DNA of 46,524 bases from Patescibacteria group bacterium (GCA_023379025.1 JAMCTH010000005.1:84663-131186), one strand, 5' to 3'; shown: positions 18,915 to 28,199, counted from the first letter of the stretch. Notes: generated by a model not told the origin, from the sequence alone. Numbers and translations: made by a program.

Positions 18915-19895
18915 TTATCTGTTACCGGATTTTATGTTCTCCCACTGCCACGCGGATCCTATGATGGTCTCCAAATCAGAGTGTACCGGTTGCCAGCCGA
19001 GAATGGTGCGGGCTTTCAAGTTATCCGCGTAAATCATGGCAGGATCTCCGGGCCGTCTCGCGACGTATTTTTTGGCAAGCTTTTTTCCCGTAATCTTTTC
19101 TGCCGTTGAGAGGATCTCGTTATTCGAATACCCGTGCCCGACCCCGAGATTAAAGACATCCGACCGGTGTTGCTTCTGCATATAATCTATCGCCTTGATA
19201 TGTGCCTCGGCCAGGTCGACAACATGGATATAATCGCGGATACACGTGCCGTCAGGAGTAGGATAGTCATTCCCGTAAAGAGGAAACTCCGCCAGTTTCC
19301 CCTGCGCTACAGCAAGAGCAACGGGAATGATATGGGTCTCCGGGCTATGGTCCTCTCCCAGACTCCCGTCAAGAGCCGCGCCGGCGGCATTAAAGTACCG
19401 GAGGCTCACGGACCTGACTCCGTAAATCCGGTCATACCAGACCAGAATTTCCTCGAATGTCCGTTTGGTAGACGCGTACACGCTCTCAGGGTGGATCGGT
19501 GCATCCTCCGCAACCGGCAACGTCTCTGGCGTGCCGTAGACCGCACAGGATGAGGAAAAAACGAGTGTCTTACAACCGGCTTTCCGCATCGCCTCAAGGA
19601 GATTAATGCCGCCGGCTATATTGTTACGATAATATTCGTAAGGTTTTTCCATTGACTCCGGGGCCAGTGCCAAAGCGGCAAAATGAACCACGGCATCGAT
19701 TTGATGCGAACCGAAAACCGCGTTAATCTCATCGGGGTGCGTGAGATCTCCCCGGATCAGCTCCGCCTCCCCCACGGCCTGCGCATGGCCCGTGCTCAGA
19801 TTGTCAAAGACGGTCGCGCGATGCCCGTTCTCTGCCAGAAGTCTGTTCGTAATGGCACCGATGTACCCGGCTCCGCCGGTCACGAGGATATTCAT
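18915..19895 (-). CDS. galE: UDP-glucose 4-epimerase
   Basis: MNILVTGGAGYIGAITNRLL; FDNLSTGH; SSSCAVYG; YASTKRTFEEIL; NLGVGHGYSNNEI; ARRPGDPAMIYADN. Confidence 0.95.
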   Translation of the reverse strand: MNILVTGGAGYIGAITNRLLAENGHRATVFDNLSTGHAQAVGEAELIRGDLTHPDEINAVFGSHQIDAVVHFAALALAPESMEKPYEYYRNNIAGGINLLEAMRKAGCKTLVFSSSCAVYGTPETLPVAEDAPIHPESVYASTKRTFEEILVWYDRIYGVRSVSLRYFNAAGAALDGSLGEDHSPETHIIPVALAVAQGKLAEFPLYGNDYPTPDGTCIRDYIHVVDLAEAHIKAIDYMQKQHRSDVFNLGVGHGYSNNEILSTAEKITGKKLAKKYVARRPGDPAMIYADNLKARTILGWQPVHSDLETIIGSAWQWENIKSGNR

Positions 19896-19900
19896 AGGTC

Positions 19901-20122
19901 TTATTGTACCTTACGGCCGCGTACGAGGGAAAGCACGATGAACGTGAGAAAAAAGGCAGCCGCGTACCAGGTCAGCCGCTCGGCCGTGAAAAAAATCCAT
20001 CCGGCAAAAAGCGGTATCGCGAGGAGAAGACACCCGAGCCCGGCAAAGACCAAAAGTCTCGGCCGCCTCAGGATAAGGAGGACGGCAAACAGAATAACAA
20101 ATAGGAAATCCTGGGGTTTCAC
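19901..20122 (-). CDS. Small membrane protein (about 73 aa)
   Basis: Likely GTG start at 20122 (VKPQDFLFVILFAVLLILRRPRLLVFAGLGCLLLAIPLFAGWIFFTAERLTWYAAAFFLTFIVLSLVRGRKVQ), giving a GTGA overlap with the UXS-like gene; about three hydrophobic segments. Confidence 0.6.
   Translation of the reverse strand: MKPQDFLFVILFAVLLILRRPRLLVFAGLGCLLLAIPLFAGWIFFTAERLTWYAAAFFLTFIVLSLVRGRKVQ
19903..19908 (-). promoter_or_regulatory. -10 box (TACAAT) 7 nt upstream of galE ATG; overlaps the stop codon of the upstream gene
   Basis: Minus strand AAGGTACAATAAGACCTATG; TAA here is the stop of the small ORF 19901..20122. Confidence 0.55.
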
Positions 20123-21063
20123 GACAAGGTACGGTAATATGCAATGGTTTTCTCCAGGCCGTCCGTCACGGATATTGTTGGTTCCCATCCGAGCAGTCTT
20201 TGTGCTTTTGCAATATCCGGCTTCCGTTCCCTCGGGTCGTCATCGGGTAAGCCGTTATGGGTTATGGCAGAGGATGAATGCGTCATCGTTTTTATTTTTT
20301 CCGCCAGGTCCTGCACCGTGTACTCTTCGGGATTACCGAGATTTATAACCTCGCCCGCCGCGTCTCTGCTGGTCATCGCTTTCACGAGTCCTGCGACCAG
20401 ATCGCTGACATAGCAGAAGGAACGCGTCTGCGTTCCGTCCCCGTAGACCGTGATGGGTGTCCCCTCCAATGCCTGATTGACAAAGTTCGATATCACCCGC
20501 CCGTCGTTTTTCCGCATCCTGGGGCCGTAGGTATTGAATATCCTGACGATTCTGGCGTTGAGGTTATATTTGCGCACATACACCATGGTCATCGCTTCCG
20601 CGAAACGCTTCGACTCGTCATAACAGGAACGGACGCCGTTCGGGTTCACGTTCCCCCAATAGGTTTCCTTCTGCGGATGTTCCTTCGGGTCGCCGTAAAC
20701 CTCGGATGTTGAAGCCAGAAGAAAGGTTGCCCTGTGTTTGACCGCCAGCCGAAGCATCTGTATCGTACCCCAGGAATTTGTGAGCGCGGTCTCCTCGGGA
20801 TAGCGCTGGTAATCGATGACGGAAGCCGGCGAAGCCAGATGCGCGATGCAGTCAACCTCACCGATGTCGGGCAGAGGCTGAGTTATATCATGACGGACAA
20901 ACGTGAATGCCGCGTGCTTCCGGGCAGCGGCAAGGTTTTCTTCTCTTCCGGTAAGAAGATTATCGAGAGCCGTAACCCGATACCCGAGACCCAGAAGCCC
21001 GTCCGTCAGATGGGAACCGATAAATCCGGCTCCGCCGGTTACCAGGGCAATTCCTTTCGACAT
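20119..21063 (-). CDS. NAD-dependent epimerase/dehydratase, UDP-glucuronate decarboxylase (UXS)-like
   Basis: Start at MSKGIALVTGGAGFIGSHLTDGLL; HLASPASVIDYQRYPEETALTNSWGTIQMLRLA; ASTSEVYGDPKEHPQKETYWGNVNPNGVRSCYDESKRFAEAM; IFNTYGPRM. Confidence 0.9.
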   Translation of the reverse strand: MSKGIALVTGGAGFIGSHLTDGLLGLGYRVTALDNLLTGREENLAAARKHAAFTFVRHDITQPLPDIGEVDCIAHLASPASVIDYQRYPEETALTNSWGTIQMLRLAVKHRATFLLASTSEVYGDPKEHPQKETYWGNVNPNGVRSCYDESKRFAEAMTMVYVRKYNLNARIVRIFNTYGPRMRKNDGRVISNFVNQALEGTPITVYGDGTQTRSFCYVSDLVAGLVKAMTSRDAAGEVINLGNPEEYTVQDLAEKIKTMTHSSSAITHNGLPDDDPRERKPDIAKAQRLLGWEPTISVTDGLEKTIAYYRTLS

Positions 21064-21105
21064 ATGGTATAGTTTATCATATATGCCTGGCCGAAAAACC
21101 GAAAC

Positions 21106-22041
21106 ATGAAAAAACATCCTCAGCACCTGCGTCACGATCTGGATTTGGATATCGGCACAATCCGGAGGATTTTCAGGACCGCCGGCGAAATGAAAAAAAA
21201 GACATACCGGGAAGCCGCCACAAAGGCTCTCAGAAACAAATCGCTTGCGATGATCTTTGCCAAACCGTCAACCAGAACGAGGGTAAGTTTCGAGGTCGGC
21301 ATGACCCAGCTCGGAGGACATGCGCTCTACCTCGGCCCCACTGACCTGCAGCTCTCCCGGGGCGAAACCATCGCCGACACCGCAAGAGTGCTTTCCCGCT
21401 ATGTCGACGGCATCATGGCACGCGTATTCAGCCAGGATGATATTGAGGCCCTCGCTCAAAACGCCGCGGTTCCCGTGATAAACGGCCTCTCGGATACCTA
21501 TCACCCCTGCCAGGCGCTGACCGACATCTACACGATCTTGGAAAAACGCGGCACGCTCAAAAACCTGACAATCTGTTTTATCGGCGACGGCGACAATAAC
21601 GTCGCGAATTCGCTCCTGCTCCTGTCGGCCAGACTTGGCATACGCATGATTGTCGCCGCACCCAAAGAGTATACGACCTCCAAACAGATTCTTGCTCTTG
21701 CGCGGAACATTGCCAGAGGAACCGGCGCGTCCCTGCGCCTGACAACCGATCCGAACGAGGCGGTAAAACAGGCGGATGTCATTTATACTGATGTCTGGGT
21801 CAGTATGGGCAAAAGTAACGCCGAAGCCCGCAAAAAAGCCTTTTCTCCCTACCAGGTCAACGGAAAACTTCTGGCACGGGCGCCGTCTCACGCGCTCCTC
21901 ATGCACTGCCTCCCGGCCCACCGCGGGGAAGAAATAACCGATGAGGCAATCGACGGGCCACGGTCAATCGTTTTTGACCAGGCGGAAAACCGGCTGCATG
22001 TACAGAAGGCCATTCTGTTGGAGCTACTGCACACGCATTGA
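21106..22041 (+). CDS. argF: Ornithine carbamoyltransferase
   Basis: FAKPSTRTRVSFEVGMTQLGGHALYL (carbamoyl-phosphate site STRTR); DTYHPCQALTD; TDVWVSMG; MHCLPAHRGEEITDE. OTCase rather than ATCase or acetylornithine carbamoyltransferase by these motifs. Confidence 0.95.
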   Translation: MKKHPQHLRHDLDLDIGTIRRIFRTAGEMKKKTYREAATKALRNKSLAMIFAKPSTRTRVSFEVGMTQLGGHALYLGPTDLQLSRGETIADTARVLSRYVDGIMARVFSQDDIEALAQNAAVPVINGLSDTYHPCQALTDIYTILEKRGTLKNLTICFIGDGDNNVANSLLLLSARLGIRMIVAAPKEYTTSKQILALARNIARGTGASLRLTTDPNEAVKQADVIYTDVWVSMGKSNAEARKKAFSPYQVNGKLLARAPSHALLMHCLPAHRGEEITDEAIDGPRSIVFDQAENRLHVQKAILLELLHTH

Positions 22042-22104
22042 AAAGATCGCCGATTCCCCATATAATACTTTTTTACGCACGCGGAATAACCGGTATTCAT
22101 ACGT

Positions 22105-23142
22105 ATGGCCTCACCATCAGGTTTTATCAGACTCAGGAATTATATCCTCGTCCGCATCCGCGGAGTATTCTGCTACGCTCTCTACATCTACCGCTTCTAC
22201 CCCAAACTCAAACTGGTCAAAGCGTTTAACAAGCATCCCGTGGTACCCATTTCCATCGGCAACATCAAGTTCAGGATGCAACTGGATCTCAACGATGAGG
22301 GTATCGCGATCGACCTGTTCATCGGCAGGCTCCGGGAATACCCCAACGTCCTCTTTTTCCGCAAATTCCTGGATACATACCGGAAACGCATATCGACCAT
22401 CGTAGAAATCGGCGCCAACATCGGCTACTACGTAGCCTACGAGCATGCGATTTTCCAAAACCAGCGGCCGCAAAAGAACGTCCGGATTTTTGCCGTGGAA
22501 CCGGTATCCCGAAACGTCGCGCTTCTTCAGGAAAACGTCAGACTCAATTCGATAACCGGTATAAAGGTCATCCAGGCAGCAGCCGGCGGGGAAGACAAAT
22601 CCATCAATCTGATAGTTCCGGCGCAGGGGAACTATACGCAAATTGAGGGTGTTTCAGGCGGGGAATGGTACCAAAAAAATGCCGTGAAGGAAAAAGTCAG
22701 GATGTATTCGCTCCAAACGCTGTTTTCCGAATGGCGTATTCCCAAAAAGAACGTACTGTTCCGCTGGGACATCGAAGGCTATGAATATAACCTGGTAAAA
22801 GAAAATTACCGTCTGTTCAAAAGCCTCAAAAACGTATCCATCATCATGGAATTCCACGCGTTTTTTCTGGGGGAACGCAGGATCGCGGAATTTCTGAATC
22901 TTCTCAAGCAGCTTGGCTTTTCGCTTGAGTATGCCGTATCATGCTACCCGCCGTACTTCATCCGCATGCCGCGCCCGGTTCGGTGGTTCCTCATCAAAAC
23001 CTGGCTTCTTGAGCACGGCGGCACCAACCTGGGCCTCCTGCCGGAATTCAAATCCATTGACGACCTGATCCGCGGATTCCGCAATCCGGAGAGCGCTCTC
23101 TACGTCTATACCAATCTGCATTTTTATCTTGTCAAGAAATAA
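22105..23142 (+). CDS. FkbM family SAM-dependent methyltransferase
   Basis: STIVEIGANIGYYVAYEHAIF; FAVEPVSRNVALLQENVRLN; VLFRWDIEGYEYNLVKE. Confidence 0.9.
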   Translation: MASPSGFIRLRNYILVRIRGVFCYALYIYRFYPKLKLVKAFNKHPVVPISIGNIKFRMQLDLNDEGIAIDLFIGRLREYPNVLFFRKFLDTYRKRISTIVEIGANIGYYVAYEHAIFQNQRPQKNVRIFAVEPVSRNVALLQENVRLNSITGIKVIQAAAGGEDKSINLIVPAQGNYTQIEGVSGGEWYQKNAVKEKVRMYSLQTLFSEWRIPKKNVLFRWDIEGYEYNLVKENYRLFKSLKNVSIIMEFHAFFLGERRIAEFLNLLKQLGFSLEYAVSCYPPYFIRMPRPVRWFLIKTWLLEHGGTNLGLLPEFKSIDDLIRGFRNPESALYVYTNLHFYLVKK

Positions 23143-23151
23143 GGTCCGCGG

Positions 23152-23484
23152 TCAGGCCGGATTCCTTAACTCGATCAGCTGCTCGGCCACGCCGGCGGCG
23201 GCAAAAACATAGATCCATGACGCAACTCTTCCTATCGCAGGGCCCCCGGGAGCAAAGAGCGAAAGAGCAGACAACGCCGCGATGAGCAAGAAAACAAGCC
23301 GGAAGGTCATGAGACTCGTAGAATGAAAAACTCTCATAGCCGAGAGCCAAAGCGCGAGAAACAAAACCAGCCGCAGGTCTCCTGAGAAGTCATCGTACGT
23401 AGCGGCAGGTCTGAACGTCAAGACGTCAACGGCAATCCCGGCACAGAAAACCGCAAACAGCAGTGCTGTTTTTTTCGGTATCAT
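23152..23484 (-). CDS. Small integral membrane protein of unknown function
   Basis: 110 aa, four hydrophobic segments, ATGA-type overlap with the upstream methyltransferase. Confidence 0.65.
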   Translation of the reverse strand: MIPKKTALLFAVFCAGIAVDVLTFRPAATYDDFSGDLRLVLFLALWLSAMRVFHSTSLMTFRLVFLLIAALSALSLFAPGGPAIGRVASWIYVFAAAGVAEQLIELRNPA

Positions 23485-24254
23485 AGACTGCCCTCCTCAT
23501 CACTGTCTCTTTTCCCGGCAACCACGACGTAATTGGAACTGAGGGGAATGATCCCGGTAAAAACCCTATCGACAAGGCTATAGAGTGCGGTCAGCAGTTT
23601 TGAACGCGGACTCTCAAAGGCAATCGGCATCCCTACGACTTTTTCTATGCGGAAACCATGATGATGGAGAAAATCCGCAAGTGCATAATAACTGAACACG
23701 TGGATGTGGCCGACAAGTTTTTCTCCGGACATGAATTTGGAAAGACCCCTGAGCCCCACCCGTTTTTCCGTACTGGCTTCCAAAACCAGCGGGTAGACTC
23801 CGAAGAGAAAAAGAATCCTGTTAAGCCAGGAAGCAAGGTTCGGAGAAGTCAGCACCAGAAGTCCTCCGGGTCGGAGTGTTCGCCTCACTTCCTTCAGGAA
23901 GGTATCCGGATTCACCAGGTGCTCTATGGTTTCGCTCGAGAGCACCAAATCAAACGAACGGCTCCGAAACGGAATTCTTTCTGAAAGGTCGCCGACTTTG
24001 GCCTTAATTCCGAACGTTTTCGCTATCCGTACCCCTTTGCCGGAAATGTCGACGCCGTATACCGGTACGTTCCAGGTCCGTTTAACGAGTCTCGAAAGCC
24101 TTCCGTCGCCGCAGGCCGCATCAAGGACGACTGTGAATCTGTACTCCTCAAGTGCCTTTCGGAGGTAGCCGAGGCGTGTCTCATACATCTGCTCAAGTTC
24201 CCTCCCGTTCTGGTGTACGTAATAATCCGACTCGTAATAGAGAGAAAGTTTCAT
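23481..24254 (-). CDS. Class I SAM-dependent methyltransferase
   Basis: VVLDAACGDGRLSRLVKR; FDLVLSSETIEHLVNPDTFLKEVRRTLRPGGLLVLTSPN. Start at 24254 gives an ATGA overlap with 24251..25279. Confidence 0.92.
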   Translation of the reverse strand: MKLSLYYESDYYVHQNGRELEQMYETRLGYLRKALEEYRFTVVLDAACGDGRLSRLVKRTWNVPVYGVDISGKGVRIAKTFGIKAKVGDLSERIPFRSRSFDLVLSSETIEHLVNPDTFLKEVRRTLRPGGLLVLTSPNLASWLNRILFLFGVYPLVLEASTEKRVGLRGLSKFMSGEKLVGHIHVFSYYALADFLHHHGFRIEKVVGMPIAFESPRSKLLTALYSLVDRVFTGIIPLSSNYVVVAGKRDSDEEGSL

Positions 24255-25279
24255 GGTCCGCCTCTCCCGGGCCAAAGATATTTGGCGCGTACAAACGCTG
24301 TCCTCAATTTCCATCTAAGCATGACGGCGGCATAGAGAAGCGGTACGGTAAAGCAGAACACCGGGTGGAGGAACCAGGCAATATCCGCTTTTGCGCGATA
24401 CCCCTTCACGCTCTGGTAGAAGGGGTATACAAGCGTCATCATGAGGCCTACGGCAAAAAGGAGCTTGAGCGGCGACATGCTGTACGTATATTTCCTCCGG
24501 ACCCGCAACTCCAAAAAAAGCGTCATATTCCTATAGAGCTTGCGGTAAAACTCGCCCGCTGTTGTCACATACCGGTGTTCTACCTCAAGAAACGACAGGA
24601 TGAATTGTCCGTGCCCCTTCAACACCAGTTCGTACGCCGTATCCATATGGAAAAAATACGGCTTCCAGGATGTCTCCAAGGCATATCGCTTCCGGATCGT
24701 ATATCCCTGGGCCCCGACGGTCGGGAGCGTATCCCGCGTAAACTCAGCCACTAAATAGTCGCGTCCCCGTTCCTTTATGCTCTCATTGTAGGGATAGCTC
24801 TTCCCGGCGTAGAGCGGCACTATGGCGTTTTTCCCCAGAAAAAAGACCAGCGGATCGTTGATGCCGAAGAGGTTGCAGTACCTCTCTACGGCGCTGTCAC
24901 TTTGTCTGTAGTGCCAGCGGATGCTCTGTACTGCTACGGCCTCCGGGTATCGGGCCAATAGTTCAACTACGCGCCGGATGTACGACCGGGATACCAAAAA
25001 CACGTCGGCGTCCAGAAGAAGCAGGAGTTCCCCTTTGGCATGCTCTATGCCGATGCTTTTCGACCGCTCGATGTTTTTATAGCCGCTTCGTACCACGGAC
25101 ACCCCGAACTTCCGCGCCAGCGGAATGCTCCTGTCGGTCGAATCGTCATCGACGATGATAATTTCAATCTTATCCCGGGGATAGGTCTGACTCCTGATGC
25201 GTGTGAGGCACTGCGGAATGATTTTCTCCTCGTTGTAAACGTTGACGATGACGCTTACGGTCGGTAAATTACTGCTCAT
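24251..25279 (-). CDS. Glycosyltransferase family 2
   Basis: PTVSVIVNVYNEEKIIPQCLTRIRSQTYPRDKIEIIIVDDDSTDRS; LLLLDADVFL. Start set to Met at 25279 since the upstream ATG (25303) lies within a TATAAT box. Confidence 0.9.
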   Translation of the reverse strand: MSSNLPTVSVIVNVYNEEKIIPQCLTRIRSQTYPRDKIEIIIVDDDSTDRSIPLARKFGVSVVRSGYKNIERSKSIGIEHAKGELLLLLDADVFLVSRSYIRRVVELLARYPEAVAVQSIRWHYRQSDSAVERYCNLFGINDPLVFFLGKNAIVPLYAGKSYPYNESIKERGRDYLVAEFTRDTLPTVGAQGYTIRKRYALETSWKPYFFHMDTAYELVLKGHGQFILSFLEVEHRYVTTAGEFYRKLYRNMTLFLELRVRRKYTYSMSPLKLLFAVGLMMTLVYPFYQSVKGYRAKADIAWFLHPVFCFTVPLLYAAVMLRWKLRTAFVRAKYLWPGRGGP

Positions 25280-25301
25280 AAGGCAAAACGGAACGTAAGC
25301 C

Positions 25302-25331
25302 ATTATATAGCATGCCCGGGAAGGGTGTCAC
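25302..25331 (-). promoter_or_regulatory. Promoter of 24251..25279: -35 GTGACA (25326-25331), 18-bp spacer, -10 TATAAT (25302-25307)
   Basis: Direct reading of the minus strand. Confidence 0.55.
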
Positions 25332-25333
25332 TA

Positions 25334-25361
25334 TGATCCGGTTCAACTGATCCGGTTCAAC
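25334..25361. repeat. Perfect 14-bp tandem duplication tgatccggttcaac x2 in a divergent intergenic region
   Basis: 25334-25347 and 25348-25361 are identical; located just upstream of the minus-strand -35 and between two divergent genes. Confidence 0.8.
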
Positions 25362-25394
25362 TTCGTCCGTCTCCTGCAGTCCCGGACATTCTGA

Positions 25395-25400
25395 TATAAT
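25395..25400 (+). promoter_or_regulatory. -10 box TATAAT upstream of the GT4 gene at 25416
   Basis: gaTATAATcagcacaaaacatctGTG; 15 nt to the GTG start. Confidence 0.5.
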
Positions 25401-25415
25401 CAGCACAAAACATCT

Positions 25416-26627
25416 GTGAGCAATACTACTACAACCAAACGGCGGAAGGAGCACGTTTTCACGGCAGAACTTCCGTACGAAAAGGATCAGACCGTTACCT
25501 TCTTTCTCAAAAATCATTTCTCGAGAGTCGACGATTTCATCATGAGTCTCGGACAGATGTCGAATATCCCCCCGAGCATCCTGAAAACATACGTCGACGG
25601 CAAGCTTGCGGAAGAAAAAGTATACATCAAGAATAATCTGAAGGCCTCCGGCGCGAAACTGTATTTCCTCTCTATTCCAAAAGCATTGTTATCCGTCACG
25701 ATCGACCTCGTTCGCGCGCTTTCGCGCATCAATTTTACCTCTGACATATTCTTTGCCCAGCATTTTCTGCCGGCGTTCGTGGCCATCCATCTCCGGCGCC
25801 TCGGCATCCTGAAATGCCGCAAAATTGTTTTCTGGATGTTCGACTTTTTCCCGATACCTCCGGAATTTCTCCGCGGAATGTATTACCGCGGCATGGACGT
25901 CATACAGGGCTATACCCGATCCCGGGTTGACGAAATCTGGTACACAACGCCGCGGCTTTTGGAAGCAGATGAAGACCGCTTCGGCAAGCCTCCGGAGACG
26001 GTCACGAGAAGGCTCACCGAAGGATGCTTCTTCCGGCGCATTCCCGCGGCTCCCCCCGCGCCCGTCCCTCCGCTCCGGCTCGGGTTCCTTGGATCGCTTC
26101 GCCGGGACACGGCTATCTATGAGACCATCGATGTCGTCGGAAACTGCATACACCACGGCCTTGATGTAAGGCTCGAAGTGATCGGCTCAGGCCCGGAGGA
26201 CACGCGGCTTCGGAGTTACGTCAAAGCGCACCGGCTCACGGGGCAGGTTCGGTTTCACGGGTTTGTGGACGACGGAGCGGAAATTGCCGGTATATTGTCC
26301 GGCTGCCACCTCGGCATGGCACTCTATCCGGCCCAGCCCTACAGTCCAAACTGGTTTCTCACCTCGGGAAAATTCCGGCGGTACATAAGCCAGCGCCTGC
26401 CGGTGATTACCACAACGGTCCCCTATTTTGCCAAATATCTCTCCGACTACCACGCCGGCCTTGTGGTCGACAACGATCCGGACCGGATACGTACTGTCCT
26501 CGAGGGAATTTACCGGCATCCGGCACTCCTCACCCGCCTGAGAATTGGCGCAGACAGGCTTTACAAGAAATACAAAGGAGATACAATACTTGAGGAAAAA
26601 TTTAACATGCTTTTGCGCCAGCCATGA
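25416..26627 (+). CDS. Glycosyltransferase family 4-like (GT-B)
   Basis: GTG start; LRLGFLGSLRRDTAIYETIDVV; VRFHGFVDDGAEIAGILSGCHLGMALYPAQPYSPNWFLTSGKFRRYISQRLPVITT. Confidence 0.85.
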   Translation: MSNTTTTKRRKEHVFTAELPYEKDQTVTFFLKNHFSRVDDFIMSLGQMSNIPPSILKTYVDGKLAEEKVYIKNNLKASGAKLYFLSIPKALLSVTIDLVRALSRINFTSDIFFAQHFLPAFVAIHLRRLGILKCRKIVFWMFDFFPIPPEFLRGMYYRGMDVIQGYTRSRVDEIWYTTPRLLEADEDRFGKPPETVTRRLTEGCFFRRIPAAPPAPVPPLRLGFLGSLRRDTAIYETIDVVGNCIHHGLDVRLEVIGSGPEDTRLRSYVKAHRLTGQVRFHGFVDDGAEIAGILSGCHLGMALYPAQPYSPNWFLTSGKFRRYISQRLPVITTTVPYFAKYLSDYHAGLVVDNDPDRIRTVLEGIYRHPALLTRLRIGADRLYKKYKGDTILEEKFNMLLRQP

Positions 26628-27826
26628 AAAAACTGATCCCGGTTTTTTATCCCGACTACGGCGAGGAGGAGGTCCGGGCGGTGTCGCGCGTCCTCCGGTC
26701 CGGCTGGATCGGCCTGGGACCGGTAACCGAAGAGTTTGAAAAGCGTTTTGCGGCATATATCGGAGCGCCGTACGCAATTGCGGTCAACTCGGCAACGGCC
26801 GCGCTCCATCTTTCGGTTCTTGCGGCAGGCATCGGACCGGGTGACGAAGTCATCGTTCCGTCCCTCACGTTTGCCTCAACCGCACACGCCGTTCTCTATG
26901 CAGGCGGCACGCCGGTCTTTGCGGATATCGATGCGGAAACTCTGGATCTGTCGGTTGACGCGCTCAGGAAAAAAATCACCAAGAAGACGCGCGCCGTCAT
27001 CCCTGTCCATTACGGCGGGTACCCGTGCGATATGGAGGCAATTTCCGCACTTGCCGATTCAGCCGGCCTCACCGTCATTGAGGATGCGTCTCACGCCTGC
27101 GGCACCGTGTATCAGGGCAAAAAAATCGGCAGTATCAGCCCGTTCACCTGCTTCAGTTTCCACGCGGTGAAAAATCTGGCGACCGGCGACGGCGGCATGA
27201 TTACGGTACGGGACAAAAAACTCGCCGAAATCCTGCGTCGGCTCCGGTGGGTCGGCATCAGCAAAAATACCTGGGAACGGCTGGAGGATATTAGGGGCCA
27301 TAACCGCGCTTCCTATAAGGCATACGGATGGTATTACGAAGTGACCGATCTCGGATACAAGTATCACATGAACGACATAACCGCGGCGCTTGGCATCGTG
27401 CAGCTGAGTAAGCTTGAGAAGGGAAACGAAAAACGGCGGAGGCTCGCCGCGCGGTATACCGAAGCGTTCAAAAACATCCCTGAGATCCGCTGCCCGAAGG
27501 AATCGCCCGGAATCGTCTCAGCCAAGCATAATTACGTCATCCGCACCCGCGAACGGGACCGCCTCCATCTGTATCTCAGGGAAAAAAATATTTCGACAGG
27601 AGTGCACTACATGCCCGTACATCTCCAGCCCTATTACCGGAAACGCTACCCCAAGACCGGCTTGCCCGTGACGGAAGCCGTCTGGCCCGAACTTTTGACG
27701 CTGCCGTTATTCCCCGGCCTCACCACACGTGAGCAGGAGTATATTATCCGCTGTGTCAGACAGTTTTATCGCGCCGTTCCAGCCGATACGCGACAGGCTC
27801 AAAACCGAGCTTCCCGTACGCCTTAA
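26624..27826 (+). CDS. DegT/DnrJ/EryC1/StrS family PLP-dependent sugar aminotransferase
   Basis: YGEEEVRAVSRVLRSGWIGLGPVTEEFEKRFAAYIGAPYAIAVNSATAALHLSV; GDEVIVPSLTFASTAHAV; EDASHACGT; SFHAVKNLATGDGGMI (PLP lysine). ATGA overlap with 25416..26627. Confidence 0.95.
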   Translation: MKKLIPVFYPDYGEEEVRAVSRVLRSGWIGLGPVTEEFEKRFAAYIGAPYAIAVNSATAALHLSVLAAGIGPGDEVIVPSLTFASTAHAVLYAGGTPVFADIDAETLDLSVDALRKKITKKTRAVIPVHYGGYPCDMEAISALADSAGLTVIEDASHACGTVYQGKKIGSISPFTCFSFHAVKNLATGDGGMITVRDKKLAEILRRLRWVGISKNTWERLEDIRGHNRASYKAYGWYYEVTDLGYKYHMNDITAALGIVQLSKLEKGNEKRRRLAARYTEAFKNIPEIRCPKESPGIVSAKHNYVIRTRERDRLHLYLREKNISTGVHYMPVHLQPYYRKRYPKTGLPVTEAVWPELLTLPLFPGLTTREQEYIIRCVRQFYRAVPADTRQAQNRASRTP

Positions 27827-28190
27827 TCGCATCCCTATTCGACGGTTTGACCTCTGCGTATATCGGCAGGCCGTATCTTGCGCAGAGAATGTCAATGACC
27901 CGACGCAGGATGCCTCTCCGGCGGTATGTGCCGTCAATAAGAACGTTATGGATTTCGTTTCCCTGCGCCGCGTTTTTTATGCCGACGGTTCCGGCCTTCC
28001 GGCCGTCATATTCGATGACGAAAAACGGGTACGACAATGTTCTGTACCAGGTTTCCTGCTGCGCTTGGGAGATGCGGTGTGTGTCAAAGAAATAGTCCCG
28101 GTTGCCGTTTCTGAGGTTGCGGAGCCAGGGCAGATCGTCCCGTTGCAGTTTTCTCAGCGTAATCTTTGCTTCCGGAAGCCGTCTGTTCAT
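27756..28190 (-). CDS. GNAT family N-acetyltransferase
   Basis: ITLRKLQRDDLPWLRNLRNGNRDYFFDTHRISQAQQETWYRTL; VLIDGTYRRRGILRRVIDIL (acetyl-CoA loop); YAEVKPSNRDAIKAYGKLGFEPV. Confidence 0.9.
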   Translation of the reverse strand: MNRRLPEAKITLRKLQRDDLPWLRNLRNGNRDYFFDTHRISQAQQETWYRTLSYPFFVIEYDGRKAGTVGIKNAAQGNEIHNVLIDGTYRRRGILRRVIDILCARYGLPIYAEVKPSNRDAIKAYGKLGFEPVAYRLERRDKTV

Positions 28191-28199
28191 GAAGCTATT

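Noticed and set aside
25280-25303. Upstream ATG at 25303 as start of the GT2 gene
   Set aside because: That ATG overlaps the TATAAT promoter hexamer; the Met at 25279 fits the predicted transcript start and the GT2 N-terminus.
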